A stretch of 64,000 nucleotides of DNA from Aminobacter aganoensis (GCF_014206975.1 NZ_JACHOU010000001.1:682001-746000), one strand, 5' to 3'. Positions 24,001 to 32,921 are shown, numbered from the stretch's first letter. Numbers and translations are program-made. Notes: a model not told the origin generated them from the letters alone.

Positions 24001-24984
24001 CACCGCCTCGTCGAAGCGCACCTGCGCACCGTTGGCGGCAATGGAGAAATGCGGCGAGGATCCAAGGTCGATCTCGGCCGTGCCGTCGGCGGTATAGGGA
24101 TTGTCGAGCGGCCCGCTTTCGAAGCGGAACTCCTCAACCCCGAGCTTGGCGTGGTCGAGCGCGAACTTGCCCTTCAGCCTGAACCCTGGACCCTCCGCCT
24201 TGCTTTGCGCCTTGGGCTTGTCGCCCTTGGCGGCCGGCGGCTCGGCTTGGGCCTCGATGACGCTGAAATTGCCGGCATAGAGCCCGCGTCCCTTGTCCAT
24301 GCTGGCATTGCCGTCGCTTTCCAGCACGAAACCCCGGCGTTCGGGCGTCGCCCGCAACCTGAGCCGCATCTGGCCGCTCGGGTCAACCGAACCGGTCGAG
24401 GCCGACAGCTGCGTCTTCATGCCATTGACGCGCAGCGAGCCGTCCATCCGCCACGGGCCGGCCAGCGACTTGGCCGAAACCTCGGTGTTGATTTCCGACA
24501 GAAGCTGGTCGCGCCCGCTCGTCGCATGCCGCACCCTCACCTGCCCTTCGGTGACGGTCAGCTTCTCGATGGAGATCTGCCTGGCATCGAAAGGCGCCGA
24601 TGGCCGCATCGCCCAGTCGACGGCGCCATCGGCAGCGACATCGATCGTTGCCTTGGGCCGCACGAGCCGCATGTCGTAGATCAGGAACTCACCGCGCAGC
24701 AGCGGCGCCAGTTCGGCATCCATCGAGAACGTCTCGACGGTCATCGCGTCTTCGCCGTCGGCCCCGCCCCCGACTGTCACATCGGAAAACGTCACCGAGG
24801 GAAACGGCAGGATTCGCGCGCGCACGTCGCCCTGCACGGCCACCTTGCGGCCGAGGATGGTGCCCGCCTCGCGCTCGAAGTCGGCCTTGTAGCCGGACCA
24901 GTCGATAAAATACGGTCCCACCAGAGCCGCGAGCAGCGCCAGTACGAACAGTCCACCGAATATTACGAACAGGCGAGCGAGCAT
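21079..24984 (-). CDS. AsmA family protein
   Basis: A 1301-residue envelope protein with one N-terminal membrane anchor (residues 3-25, LFVIFGGLFVLALLAAL), then YFIDWSGYKADFEREAG, an AsmA start. The long middle is repetitive beta-rich AsmA/TamB-like sequence, and AsmA_2-like segments appear near the C-terminal third (DLDGLTVPGLNPDAF type). About 150 residues near the end are an Ala/Glu/Arg/Lys-rich coiled coil, followed by a Pro-rich tail ending in LDDFFKSLQSQ. Such proteins are implicated in lipid transport or outer-membrane assembly; the exact cargo is unknown. Confidence 0.88.
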   Translation of the reverse strand: MLARLFVIFGGLFVLALLAALVGPYFIDWSGYKADFEREAGTILGRKVAVQGDVRARILPFPSVTFSDVTVGGGADGEDAMTVETFSMDAELAPLLRGEFLIYDMRLVRPKATIDVAADGAVDWAMRPSAPFDARQISIEKLTVTEGQVRVRHATSGRDQLLSEINTEVSAKSLAGPWRMDGSLRVNGMKTQLSASTGSVDPSGQMRLRLRATPERRGFVLESDGNASMDKGRGLYAGNFSVIEAQAEPPAAKGDKPKAQSKAEGPGFRLKGKFALDHAKLGVEEFRFESGPLDNPYTADGTAEIDLGSSPHFSIAANGAQVRFDEAVGGEATGAGFSITQRLTALENVLVDLPRPTIPGTVDVDLPAIVAGDTTVRDVKLSAEPGEGGWKLNSVAATLPGRTRLEADGFLKTEDSLGFDGQLLLAVGQPSGFAAWVAKDVDEAVRRLPAAGFKAKVALTREQQKLDDIELILGKAKFTGELDSLQPGDARASVMMKLDGGELDLEGLRAFASLFVTDQGANRFADSDLDLAVKAGPVSFGGLSADSLDTALRLREGVLEIDKLSLGGLAGASLSATGRIRDFPATPTGNLDASVVAVDLAPLVALAAAQSPDNRLLAELAERAAAYPGLLADARIDFVASAVENGNGSTGVALSAQGKAGGSDLVATLSAPAFDGSMQASQVTLNFSARNEDATSLMALAGLPALPLGVIGAGEMDVAAKGAAQSGLEVTASLKGDDAAAGFAGTVALRDEGASLKGRATLRAADIEPWLMTAGVALPGMGTGKAVDLAADASYAGGPLLLDRLDGTVNEGAMVGNLRAELVGGVPHLGGSLTLDELDLAPFAEMMLGARALESGDGAWPAVPFEQKPVAPFTADLEIIAGTLAAEPLATANDAVLALKLDGQSLRLANLRAKLFGGALEGLVELKNNDGTALLTSQLKLGSADIAQVPGAGSLGGKGDFSATFSGSGKSVEGLVASLSGSGTADVDGLTVPGLNPDAFAPLIVKADALGRDINGARVAEFAPEIAGDGSFAATKAEVAFTIAGGILRAPPLTLKNPSATLTAELRADLNDGVVAADGNITYAPGKEALVGSEPVLGFRIEGPPEATVLLFDSEPMAQFLTQRALEKEQARVEAMQAVLLEKQRLRREVRYFAGLQAERERIAEEARLAEEARIRAEEEAKARAEEARLKAEEEARAAKAAADAQAEAARQKALEDAGKARRDAEEKAHLEAEQKARQEAEAERPKPAADIERAPLPGVRPMGVPGETTPEEPAAAPTDTPVKKLEPLSLDDFFKSLQSQ

Positions 24985-25060
24985 TGCCTCGGGGCAAATC
25001 TTTTCAGGCGTCCCAGGCGTCTAGCGCAGGAGCATGGTCATTTGGTGACATGTTGGGCTG

Positions 25061-25090
25061 TACGCCGCGGCGCGTCAACGCCGCGGCGTA
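25061..25090. repeat. perfect 12-bp GC-rich inverted repeat
   Basis: TACGCCGCGGCG (25061-25072) and CGCCGCGGCGTA (25079-25090) pair perfectly around CGTCAA. It lies after the leftward GNAT gene and before the leftward asmA-like gene. There is no T run; it may still stop transcription or stabilise a 3' end. Confidence 0.55.
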
Positions 25091-25120
25091 GCCTGTCCCG
25101 CAAAAAGCGACGGCTGGACC

Positions 25121-25576
25121 CTACGCCGGTCGGCGCATGCGAACCACTTGCAGCGGCCGCTCCTCCTCGTCCTGGTCATGGCGCTGCGTTTCGGCGAAGC
25201 CCAGGCGGCGATAGAATACCAGCGCAGGCCCGTTGTCGGCATAGACCTCGACGTCGAGCGCTCCCTTCAGCCTGGCGGCGTGCAGGACCAATGCCTTGCC
25301 GAGACCACGGCCATGGCACGCCGGATCGATGAACAGGCCGCCGATGAAGTCGTTGTCGAGCAGGCCGATGAAGCCCACCGTCCGGCCATCGAGCTCGATC
25401 ACCCAATTTTCGGCTTGCGGCAGATAATCCTCCCGAACGTTGGCCTGCTGATCGAGCAGTCTTGCCTCGCCCAGGAATGGATGGCCGACACGCGATGCCT
25501 CGAGCCAGATATCTGCCAGGCGGTCGCGGTCGGTTGCGGAATAGGCGCGGATCGTCGCGCCGTGAGCGTGTGTCAT
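25121..25576 (-). CDS. GNAT family N-acetyltransferase
   Basis: A 151-residue acetyltransferase. The N-terminal IRAYSATDRDRLADIWLEA, the strand WVIELDGRTVGFIGL and the acetyl-CoA loop GLFIDPACHGRGLGKAL (RGLGK) are clear, followed by LDVEVYADNGPALVFYRRLGF. These features match YjaB-like small GNAT proteins. The ATG at 25574-25576 is preferred because AAGGA lies eight bases upstream. Substrate unknown. Confidence 0.88.
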   Translation of the reverse strand: MTHAHGATIRAYSATDRDRLADIWLEASRVGHPFLGEARLLDQQANVREDYLPQAENWVIELDGRTVGFIGLLDNDFIGGLFIDPACHGRGLGKALVLHAARLKGALDVEVYADNGPALVFYRRLGFAETQRHDQDEEERPLQVVRMRRPA

Positions 25577-25742
25577 GGATTTGTCCTTGGATATGCATTT
25601 CAGAGAAGGCGCAAGCACCCGTTGGCCTTTCAGCCACCATCGGCTCGGGGCCGACGCTTCAGCGATGGAAGTCTCTGCGCATAAGTTTCCTGGTTGGACT
25701 GGGCCGCACTAGCAAGCCGGCGCGGTCGGGTCAACGCCCGTC

Positions 25743-27155
25743 CTATCCTGCCGGCAGGATCTTGCCGGGATTCATGATGTTGTTCGGATCGAGCGCCTGC
25801 TTGATGGCCCGCATCACCGCCACGCCATGGCCGTGCTCGCGCTCCATCAGTCCCATCTTGCCCTGGCCGATGCCGTGTTCGCCGGTCGAGGTGCCGTCCA
25901 TGGATATCGCCCGCTCGGCCAGCCGCTTCACGAATTCCTCGGCCCGGCCGATGTCTGCCGGATCGTTCGGGTCCATCAGCACCAGCGTGTGGAAATTGCC
26001 GTCGCCGACATGACCGACGATCGGGGCGATCAGGCCCAGCCGCTCGATGTCGGCTTCGGTCTCGGCGATGCATTCGGCCAGCCGCGAAATCGGCACGCAG
26101 GCGTCGGTCGACAGCGCGCGCGCACCGGGACGCAGGGTTTGCGACGCCCAGTAAGCGTCATGCCGCGCCTTCCACAGCTTGGCCCGCTCCTCGGTCACCG
26201 TGGTCCACAGGAACGGCCCGCCGCCATATTCGGCGGCGATCTCGCCAAAGCTTTCAGCCTGCTCCGCCACGCCGGCATCCGAGTCGTGGAACTCGAGGAA
26301 CAGGCACGGGCTCTCGGGATAGTCGAGCTTGGAGTAGATCTTCATCGCCCGCATCTGCAGCGCGTTGACCAGTTCGATGCGCGCCACCGGGATGCCCATC
26401 TGGATGGTCGTGATCACCGCCTGGCACGCCGCCTCGACGCTCGGAAACGGACAGACGCCGCCCGAAATCGCCTGTGGGATGCCCTGCAGCTTGAGCGTCA
26501 CTTCGGTGATGATGCCGAGCGTTCCCTCCGACCCGACAAGCAGCCGCGTCAGGTCGTAGCCGGCCGAGCTTTTCCTGGCCCGGTGCGAGGTCGTGACCTC
26601 GCTGCCGTCGGCCATGACGGCGCGCAGCGACAGCACGTTCTCGCGCATGGTGCCGTAGCGCACCGCATTGGTACCCGAAGCGCGCGTCGCCGCCATGCCG
26701 CCGAGGCTGGCATTCGCTCCGGGATCGATCGGAAAGAACAGACCGGTGTCGCGCAGGTAGGTGTTCAGTGCCTCGCGCGTCACCCCGGCCTCGACCGTGC
26801 AGTCGAGATCGTCGGTATTGACGGTGACGATCTTGTCCATGCGCGAGGTGTCGACCGAGATGCCGCCGGCCGGTGCGTTGACATGGCCTTCCAGCGACGT
26901 GCCCGTGCCGAAGGCGATGACCGGCACGCGATGCGCCGCGCAAGCCCGTACCACCCCCTGCACGTCCGCCGTGCTTTCGGCGAACACCACGCCATCGGGC
27001 GCCTGGTTGGGCAGGTAGGTGGTGGTGTGGCCATGCTGTTCGCGGATCGCCTGGCTGGTCTGGAAGCGCTCGCCGAATTTCTGCTTGAGGATGCCGAGCG
27101 TCGTGGCGATCCCCGCCTCGTTCCGCGCCATCGCCTTCAGGTCGCTCAGAGCCAT
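25743..27155 (-). CDS. FAD-linked oxidase, D-lactate dehydrogenase type
   Basis: A 470-residue flavoprotein of the GlcD/DLD family that oxidises D-2-hydroxy acids, probably D-lactate or glycolate. The PCMH FAD domain (about 45-225) shows PVIAFGTGTSLEGHV, IDPGANASLGGMAATRASGTNAV (key parts DPG..AS.GG..AT..SG) and VGSEGTLGIITEVTL. The C-terminal domain has metal/substrate motif VGHVGDGNFH and ends STGEHGIGQGK...DPNNIMNPGKI. A GGAGGA site before the ATG supports the start. It is divergent from the thioesterase gene. Confidence 0.92.
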   Translation of the reverse strand: MALSDLKAMARNEAGIATTLGILKQKFGERFQTSQAIREQHGHTTTYLPNQAPDGVVFAESTADVQGVVRACAAHRVPVIAFGTGTSLEGHVNAPAGGISVDTSRMDKIVTVNTDDLDCTVEAGVTREALNTYLRDTGLFFPIDPGANASLGGMAATRASGTNAVRYGTMRENVLSLRAVMADGSEVTTSHRARKSSAGYDLTRLLVGSEGTLGIITEVTLKLQGIPQAISGGVCPFPSVEAACQAVITTIQMGIPVARIELVNALQMRAMKIYSKLDYPESPCLFLEFHDSDAGVAEQAESFGEIAAEYGGGPFLWTTVTEERAKLWKARHDAYWASQTLRPGARALSTDACVPISRLAECIAETEADIERLGLIAPIVGHVGDGNFHTLVLMDPNDPADIGRAEEFVKRLAERAISMDGTSTGEHGIGQGKMGLMEREHGHGVAVMRAIKQALDPNNIMNPGKILPAG

Positions 27156-27265
27156 GTTTTCCTCCGCGATTGGAACAGCCTGGCGCCTTGCCGGCACCTT
27201 ATGCTCGGGTAATCTGCCACCCCGTCCGGTTTGTCCAGCGCAACCAAAGACCAAAGGATCAAGCC

Positions 27266-27745
27266 ATGCCAGCTCCGTTCGTGTCGCGCGTCATGGAGAT
27301 CGAGAAAGACTGGATCGACTATAACGGTCACCTCAACATGGCCTACTACAACGTCCTGTTCGACCGCTGCAGCGACGAGGCGCTCGATCTGCTCGGCATG
27401 GGGGCTGCTTACGTCCGCGACAGGAAGCTCACCATCTACACGGCGGAAGTTCACGTCTGTTATGTCCGGGAACTGCATCTCGAACACCGCGTCACCGCGA
27501 GCTTCCAGTTGCTTGACCATGACGACAAACGCCTGCGCGTCTACCAGGAACTGCGCCACGTCGATGGCTGGCTGGCGGCGACCTCGGAATATCTCGCTTT
27601 GCATGTCGACATGACCGGTCCGAAGGTCGCGCCCTTCCCCGAAGACATCATGGCGAGCCTGCAGGAAATGGGCGCCGCCCATGCCGCACTGCCCATGCCC
27701 GAGCGCGCCGGCCGCTCGATCGGCATCAGGCGCAAGCCGGCATAG
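27266..27745 (+). CDS. hotdog-fold acyl-CoA thioesterase
   Basis: A 159-residue 4HBT-like thioesterase with the family pattern WIDYNGHLNMAYYNVLFD near residues 16-33 (the DxxGHxN catalytic-helix region) and strands such as YVRELHLEHRVTASFQLL. It resembles the thioesterase domains found with carnitine dehydrogenases, which hydrolyse betainyl-type CoA esters, but substrate identity is a guess. AAAGGATC precedes the ATG. It is divergent from the FAD oxidase gene. Confidence 0.82.
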   Translation: MPAPFVSRVMEIEKDWIDYNGHLNMAYYNVLFDRCSDEALDLLGMGAAYVRDRKLTIYTAEVHVCYVRELHLEHRVTASFQLLDHDDKRLRVYQELRHVDGWLAATSEYLALHVDMTGPKVAPFPEDIMASLQEMGAAHAALPMPERAGRSIGIRRKPA

Positions 27746-27890
27746 TGGCTGAAGGGCCACAGGCGGTTAACCTTACCTGTTCATAACCTGCATCACAGCC
27801 TGCGGTTCGTTGATCGGCCGCACCCTCACCCCGACAATCCCACACAGCGAAATTGAGTCGCGGCGGGCACCGGACGGCTTGAGGCAAGGC

Positions 27891-28088
27891 ATGCAACCAG
27901 ACATCGAAGCGACAGCCAACAAGCTCGCCTGCGACCCGCGCATCAGCGACTACGACTTCTGGCGTTCGCTCCGCAACATCAACAACGAAATCTTCGAGAT
28001 CGCCAACAACAACGGGCCGATCCCGATCGAGATGTTGCGCTGGCGCGTCATCCTGCGCCAGGCCCGCTCCAAGCGCGGCGTGGCCTGA
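27891..28088 (+). CDS. conserved small hypothetical protein
   Basis: A 65-residue soluble protein starting MQPDIEATANKLACDP with Asn-rich FEIANNNGPIPIE in the middle and a basic end (RQARSKRGVA). GAGGCAAGGC directly precedes the ATG. I do not recognise a named family. It is followed by a hairpin shared with the convergent dienelactone hydrolase gene. Confidence 0.6.
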   Translation: MQPDIEATANKLACDPRISDYDFWRSLRNINNEIFEIANNNGPIPIEMLRWRVILRQARSKRGVA

Positions 28089-28100
28089 GCTTCGTACGGC

Positions 28101-28127
28101 CAGGCGCGCGAACGGTCGGCGCGCCTG
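28101..28127. terminator. hairpin between convergent genes
   Basis: CAGGCGCGC (28101-28109) and GCGCGCCTG (28119-28127) form a nine-base stem midway between genes ending at 28088 and 28140, consistent with a shared bidirectional terminator; no T run. Confidence 0.55.
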
Positions 28128-28139
28128 CCACCAGACGGA

Positions 28140-29018
28140 TCAGGACAGTTTTTCCCTGAAGAAGGCAATCGTCCGACCCCAGGCCAGGTCCGCTGCCTCC
28201 TTGTTGTAGCGCGCTTCGGAGGTGTCGTTGTTGAAGGCGTGCTGGGCGCCGTCATAGACGTGGACCTGGAAATCCTTGCCGCCTTTTTCCAGCGCCGCCT
28301 TGTAGGCGTCGATACCGGCGTTGATGCGCTCGTCCATGCCGGCATAGTGCAGCAGCAGGGCCGCCTTGATGTTGGCGACTGCCGCCTCGTCCTTGGGCTG
28401 GGCGCCGTAATAGGCGACGCCGGCGCCGAGATCCGGCGAATTGACGGCGAGCAGGTTGACGGTGCCGCCGCCCCAGCAGAAGCCGACCGCGCCGACCTTG
28501 CCGTTGCCGCTCTCATGGCCCTTCAGGAACGCCACCGTCGCGATGCCGTTGGCCACGGTCTGCGCAGCGTCCAGCTGGCCGAACATCTCGCGCGCCTTCT
28601 CCTCGTCCGGCGGCGTGCCGCCGAGCGGCGACAGATAGTCGGGCGCCAGCGCGACGAAGCCTTCGAGCGCGATGCGCCGCGCCACGTCGCGGATATGCGG
28701 GTTGAGGCCCCGGTTTTCGTGGATGACGATGACCGCCGGCAGCTTGCCGGCACGATCGGCCGGCTGGACGAGATAACCCTTCATCTCGCCGGCACCGCCG
28801 GGATAGGCGACATCCTCGGCCTTGAGCCGCGCGTCGTCGTCGGCAACGATGGCCGCCTGCGCTTGGCTGGCCGCGAGCATCGGCGCGATCACAGCCGCCG
28901 CCGCGGCCGATCCGGTCAGCTTGGTCAGCGTCTCCATGAAATTGCGCCGGTCGAGCGTCAGGTGGGTGTATTCGTCATAGGCATCGATCATCGCCTGGGT
29001 GATGGCAGGTCTGGTCAT
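28140..29018 (-). CDS. dienelactone hydrolase family protein with Tat-like signal
   Basis: A 292-residue alpha/beta hydrolase of the dienelactone hydrolase family. The triad is Cys181 (VGFCWGGG), Asp229 (YAGMDERI) and His260 (DGAQHAFNN), with VIVIHENRGLNPHI as the oxyanion/Glu segment. The N-terminus carries DRRNFMETL (23-31) and a weakly hydrophobic Ala-rich stretch to AQA, resembling a Tat signal, so a periplasmic location is likely. The ATG at 29016-29018 gives the usual N-terminus. Natural substrate unknown. Confidence 0.88.
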   Translation of the reverse strand: MTRPAITQAMIDAYDEYTHLTLDRRNFMETLTKLTGSAAAAAVIAPMLAASQAQAAIVADDDARLKAEDVAYPGGAGEMKGYLVQPADRAGKLPAVIVIHENRGLNPHIRDVARRIALEGFVALAPDYLSPLGGTPPDEEKAREMFGQLDAAQTVANGIATVAFLKGHESGNGKVGAVGFCWGGGTVNLLAVNSPDLGAGVAYYGAQPKDEAAVANIKAALLLHYAGMDERINAGIDAYKAALEKGGKDFQVHVYDGAQHAFNNDTSEARYNKEAADLAWGRTIAFFREKLS

Positions 29019-29135
29019 GGCTCGCTCCCTGTCTTCGACATCGGGCGGCGAGTTTAGCGTATGCAAATGTAGTTGGTGTCACTGTTGCGTGAACGGCGCC
29101 CGCGCCATCGGGCGCGAGCGCGCACGGGACGTCGG

Positions 29136-29678
29136 TCAGTCCTCGCCTTCCATGAAGCGGATGCGGTTGCCGAACGGGTCGATCACCTCGCACTCCAGCC
29201 CCCAGTCCTGATGCTGCAGGCCCGGCCGATTGTATTTGTAGTCCTTGGCGATCAGCCCCTTCTGGAAGGCTTCCACGCCTTTCATGTAGCAGACCGCCGT
29301 GGCACCTGGACTGGCGTCGCCCGAATGCTCCGACAGATGCAGCTTCAAACCGCCGCGCGACACCTGGCAGTAGAGCGGCGCGCCGGGATGGAAACGATGC
29401 TCCCAGTCGACCGTGTAGTCGAGGAACCCCTCGTAGAAGCCCCGCGCCTTGTCCTCGTCGAAGATGCGAAAGATCGGCACCGGCTGGGTGAAGGATAATG
29501 AGCCTGCGGAAGGCTCTTCCCCCTTGTCCAGCTTGCTCGACAGGATGTTCCAGTTGTCGACGCCGAACTGCCGGGCGACGATTTCGAGCGCCTCGCTGTG
29601 GCTGACATCGAGGTTCTTGGCGCCAAGCGCCTCGCGCATGGCCTTCGCCATCGCCTTTGCATCACGATAGGTTCGCAT
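29136..29678 (-). CDS. glyoxalase-superfamily (VOC) protein
   Basis: A 180-residue protein with an N-terminal helical part (residues 1-55, AKAMAKAMREALGAK ... LEIVARQFG.DNWN) typical of glyoxalase-superfamily proteins of this layout, then a VOC domain: PVPIFRIFDEDKARGFYEGFL, LHLSEH and a C-terminal DPFGNRIRFME. It resembles bleomycin-resistance-like dioxygenase-fold proteins; no enzymatic role can be assigned. GGAAGATC precedes the ATG. Confidence 0.82.
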   Translation of the reverse strand: MRTYRDAKAMAKAMREALGAKNLDVSHSEALEIVARQFGVDNWNILSSKLDKGEEPSAGSLSFTQPVPIFRIFDEDKARGFYEGFLDYTVDWEHRFHPGAPLYCQVSRGGLKLHLSEHSGDASPGATAVCYMKGVEAFQKGLIAKDYKYNRPGLQHQDWGLECEVIDPFGNRIRFMEGED

Positions 29679-29943
29679 GATCTTCCGATCCCAGGGTTCC
29701 GGTGAGCCTGTCCATCAGTGCCCGCATTGCCGATGCCCTCACCGTCCGTTGGACCGGGTTCAGGAAGCGCTCGGATGTGTTCGCCATACCCCTGCGGGCG
29801 CGGACTGCCGGCCACGTCCAGCCGTGCGGTTACCTAGCCACGCCCCCGGCATCCCGGTCAAGGGTGCCACTTTCCCCGGCTAAACGAGAACAAAACAGAG
29901 ACACTTCTGGCCTTTCCGCCCCGAATCACTACATTCGGGGCAA

Positions 29944-32442
29944 ATGTCAGACTTTCCGGACGACATGCCGTTTTTCGACGAGCCCGGCGGAATGCCGCCC
30001 CGGACCGCTGGTGCCTCTGCGCCGGGCGGCATTGCCGCGCGCGCCATGGCCGCCCGCCAGGCGCCGCATGCGCCGGACTACCTCAAGGGCCTGAACCCCG
30101 AGCAGCGCCAGGCCGTCGAGACCACCGAAGGCCCGGTCCTCGTGCTTGCCGGCGCCGGCACCGGCAAGACGCGCGTGCTCACCACCCGCATCGCCCATAT
30201 CCTCAGCCAGGGCCGCGCCTGGCCCAGCCAGGTTTTGGCCGTCACCTTCACCAACAAGGCGGCGCGCGAGATGAAGCAGCGCATCGGCCATCTCGTCGGC
30301 GAGGCGGTCGAAGGCATGCCCTGGCTCGGCACCTTCCACTCCATCGGCGTCAAGATGCTGCGCCGCCATGCCGAACTGGCCGGCCTGCGCTCCGACTTCA
30401 CCATTTTGGACACCGACGACGTCATCCGCCTGATCAAGCAGCTGATCCAGGCCGAGGGCCTCGACGACAAGCGCTGGCCGGCGCGCCAGTTCGCGATGAT
30501 GATCGACGGCTGGAAGAACAAGGGCCTTGGCCCGGCCGAAATCCCCGAGGGCGATGCCCGCGCCTTCGCCAACGGCAAGGGCCGCGAGCTTTACAGGGCT
30601 TATCAGGACCGGTTGCAGACCTTGAATGCCTGCGACTTCGGCGACCTCTTGTGCCACCCGATCCGCATCTTCCGCGCCTATCCGGACGTGCTCAAAGAAT
30701 ACCACAAGCGCTTCAAATACATCCTGGTCGACGAGTACCAGGACACCAACACCGCGCAATACATGTGGCTGCGGCTCCTGGCGCAGGAAACCGGCGCCCC
30801 CGGCCAGAAGAATGTCTGCTGCGTCGGCGACGACGACCAGTCGATCTATGGCTGGCGCGGCGCCGAGGTCGACAACATCCTGCGCTTCGACAAGGATTTC
30901 CCGGGCGCCGTGGTCATCCGGCTTGAGCGCAACTACCGCTCGACCGCGCACATCCTCGGTGCCGCCGCCCATCTCATCGCCCACAATGAGGGCCGTCTCG
31001 GCAAGACCCTGTTCACCGAGCAGGCCGACCCCGACGACGCCAAGGTCAACGTCCACGCCGCTTGGGATTCCGAGGAGGAGGCCCGCGCCGTCGGCGAGAC
31101 CATCGAGCAGTTGCAGCGCCAGAAGCACAATCTCAACGACATGGCGATCCTCGTTCGCGCCTCGTTCCAGATGCGCGAGTTCGAAGACCGCTTCGTCACG
31201 CTCGGCCTCAACTACCGCGTCATCGGCGGCCCGCGCTTCTACGAACGCCAGGAAATCCGCGACGCCATGGCCTATTTCCGCGTCGTTGCCCAGGGCGCCG
31301 ACGACCTCGCCTTCGAGCGCATCGTCAACGTGCCCAAGCGCGGCCTCGGCGAAGCCGCCATCCGCCAGGTCCACGACACCGCCCGCGCTCTTGGCGTGCC
31401 GATGCTCCAGGCAGCCGCCCAGTTGGCCGAAAGCGACGAGCTCAAGCCCAAGCCGCGCGCCGCGCTGCGCGAAGTCGCGGCCAATTTCGAGCGCTGGCAG
31501 AAAGCGCTCGACAACACGCCCCACACCGAACTCGCCGAGATCATTCTCGAAGAGAGCGGCTACACCGACATGTGGAAGAACGACCGTTCGGCCGAGGCAC
31601 CGGGCCGGCTCGAAAACCTCAAGGAGCTGATCCGCTCGATGGAGGAATACGAATCGCTGCGTTCCTTCCTCGAGCATGTCGCGCTCGTCATGGACGCCGA
31701 GCAGGACGAGCAGCTCGACGCCGTCTCGATCATGACGCTGCATTCGGCCAAGGGCCTCGAATTCGAGACCGTGTTCCTGCCCGGCTGGGAGGAAGGCCTG
31801 TTCCCGCACCAGCGCGCACTCGACGAAGGCGGCCGCTCAGGCCTCGAGGAAGAACGCCGCCTCGCTTATGTCGGCCTGACCCGCGCCAAGAAGAACCTGC
31901 ATCTGTGGTTCGTCTCCAACCGCCGCATCCATGGGCTGTGGCAATCGACGATCCCCTCGCGCTTCCTCGACGAACTGCCCGAGGCCCATGTCGAGGTGGC
32001 GGATGCCGGCAATTCCTATGGCGGCTATGGCGGCGGCCGCCAGAACCCCTACGGCGCCTCGCGTTTCGACGACGTCGGCCAGAAATCCTTCTCCAACACC
32101 TATGCCACGCCGGGCTGGCAGCGGGCGCAGCAGAACCGCACCGAAGCCACCGACCGCAACTGGGGATCGCGCTCCGGCCATTCGGTCGAACGCATCGGCT
32201 ATGGCGAAACCGATTCCGGCTTCGGCGCCGGCCGCGGCTCGGTGAAAGGCCGCACCATCGAGGGCGAGCTGATCGCTAAGTCGGTCGCGACCGAGCCCTC
32301 GCGCTTCAAAGTCGGCGACCGCGTCTTCCACCAGAAGTTCGGCAACGGCAACATCTCGGCCATCGACGGCAACAAGCTCACCATCGACTTCGACAAGGCC
32401 GGCCAGAAGAAGGTGCTGGACGGCTTCGTGAACCCGGTGTGA
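29944..32442 (+). CDS. UvrD/PcrA-type ATP-dependent DNA helicase
   Basis: Superfamily 1A 3'-5' helicase for nucleotide-excision and mismatch repair, 832 residues. Motif Q/I: LNPEQRQAVETTEGP and LAGAGTGKTR (Walker A at 70-76); motif Ia VTFTNKAAREM; motif II LVDEYQDTN; motif III VGDDDQSIYGWRGA; motif IV LERNYRST; motif V/VI TLHSAKGLEFETVF and EERRLAYVGLTRAK. A Gly/Asn-rich linker leads to a Tudor-like end (VGDRVFHQKFGNG...KKVLDGF). Its stop overlaps the ATG of the next, AT-richer gene. Confidence 0.95.
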   Translation: MSDFPDDMPFFDEPGGMPPRTAGASAPGGIAARAMAARQAPHAPDYLKGLNPEQRQAVETTEGPVLVLAGAGTGKTRVLTTRIAHILSQGRAWPSQVLAVTFTNKAAREMKQRIGHLVGEAVEGMPWLGTFHSIGVKMLRRHAELAGLRSDFTILDTDDVIRLIKQLIQAEGLDDKRWPARQFAMMIDGWKNKGLGPAEIPEGDARAFANGKGRELYRAYQDRLQTLNACDFGDLLCHPIRIFRAYPDVLKEYHKRFKYILVDEYQDTNTAQYMWLRLLAQETGAPGQKNVCCVGDDDQSIYGWRGAEVDNILRFDKDFPGAVVIRLERNYRSTAHILGAAAHLIAHNEGRLGKTLFTEQADPDDAKVNVHAAWDSEEEARAVGETIEQLQRQKHNLNDMAILVRASFQMREFEDRFVTLGLNYRVIGGPRFYERQEIRDAMAYFRVVAQGADDLAFERIVNVPKRGLGEAAIRQVHDTARALGVPMLQAAAQLAESDELKPKPRAALREVAANFERWQKALDNTPHTELAEIILEESGYTDMWKNDRSAEAPGRLENLKELIRSMEEYESLRSFLEHVALVMDAEQDEQLDAVSIMTLHSAKGLEFETVFLPGWEEGLFPHQRALDEGGRSGLEEERRLAYVGLTRAKKNLHLWFVSNRRIHGLWQSTIPSRFLDELPEAHVEVADAGNSYGGYGGGRQNPYGASRFDDVGQKSFSNTYATPGWQRAQQNRTEATDRNWGSRSGHSVERIGYGETDSGFGAGRGSVKGRTIEGELIAKSVATEPSRFKVGDRVFHQKFGNGNISAIDGNKLTIDFDKAGQKKVLDGFVNPV

Positions 32443-32921
32443 TGAAAATAACGGATTTTCAACCAGAACCTTGGGTCCGCAATTTCGATGTGCATACTAG
32501 CGATCCTGGTTGGCTCTACGTTCTAAAGAGCGGTAGCCGCCTGAAGATTGGAACGACTACAGATTTCAACTCCCGTTTCAGGACAGCGCGTACGTGGATA
32601 CCCGATATCCAAGTTGTCGGTGTCAAGCCGTTCTGGGAATGTATCCATCTAGAAAGAATTCTCCACATAGCGTTGTCAGATTACTGGATAGGGGGCGAGT
32701 GGTTTAATTTTGACAGAGATGAATTCGAGCAGTATTTCCTGGAAACATTTTGCGAATTTTATGACAAAGACATAAACCGAAACTCTGTTGAGTTTACATA
32801 TTGGATGAACAGTACGGGAATGTCTGAGTTTACGATTGAATATAGCAGACGAGGCGTATCGCTTCCGGAATGGAGGAGACAAGAAAACTATCGGCGGCGA
32901 AATAGCCGCAACGGGGCGTAA
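32442..32921 (+). CDS. GIY-YIG-like (T5orf172/MUG113 type) protein
   Basis: A 159-residue protein whose WLYVLKSGSRLKIGTTTDFNSRF segment (about residues 24-46) resembles the GIY-YIG-like core of T5orf172/MUG113 proteins: Y-V-L then K-I-G-T and an Arg. The Phe/Tyr/Trp/Asn-rich rest has no clear match. Its bases are visibly AT-richer and its codons less GC-biased than the flanking genes, suggesting recent transfer. The ATG shares a base with the uvrD stop (TGATG). Nuclease activity is a possibility, not shown. Confidence 0.6.
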   Translation: MKITDFQPEPWVRNFDVHTSDPGWLYVLKSGSRLKIGTTTDFNSRFRTARTWIPDIQVVGVKPFWECIHLERILHIALSDYWIGGEWFNFDRDEFEQYFLETFCEFYDKDINRNSVEFTYWMNSTGMSEFTIEYSRRGVSLPEWRRQENYRRRNSRNGA

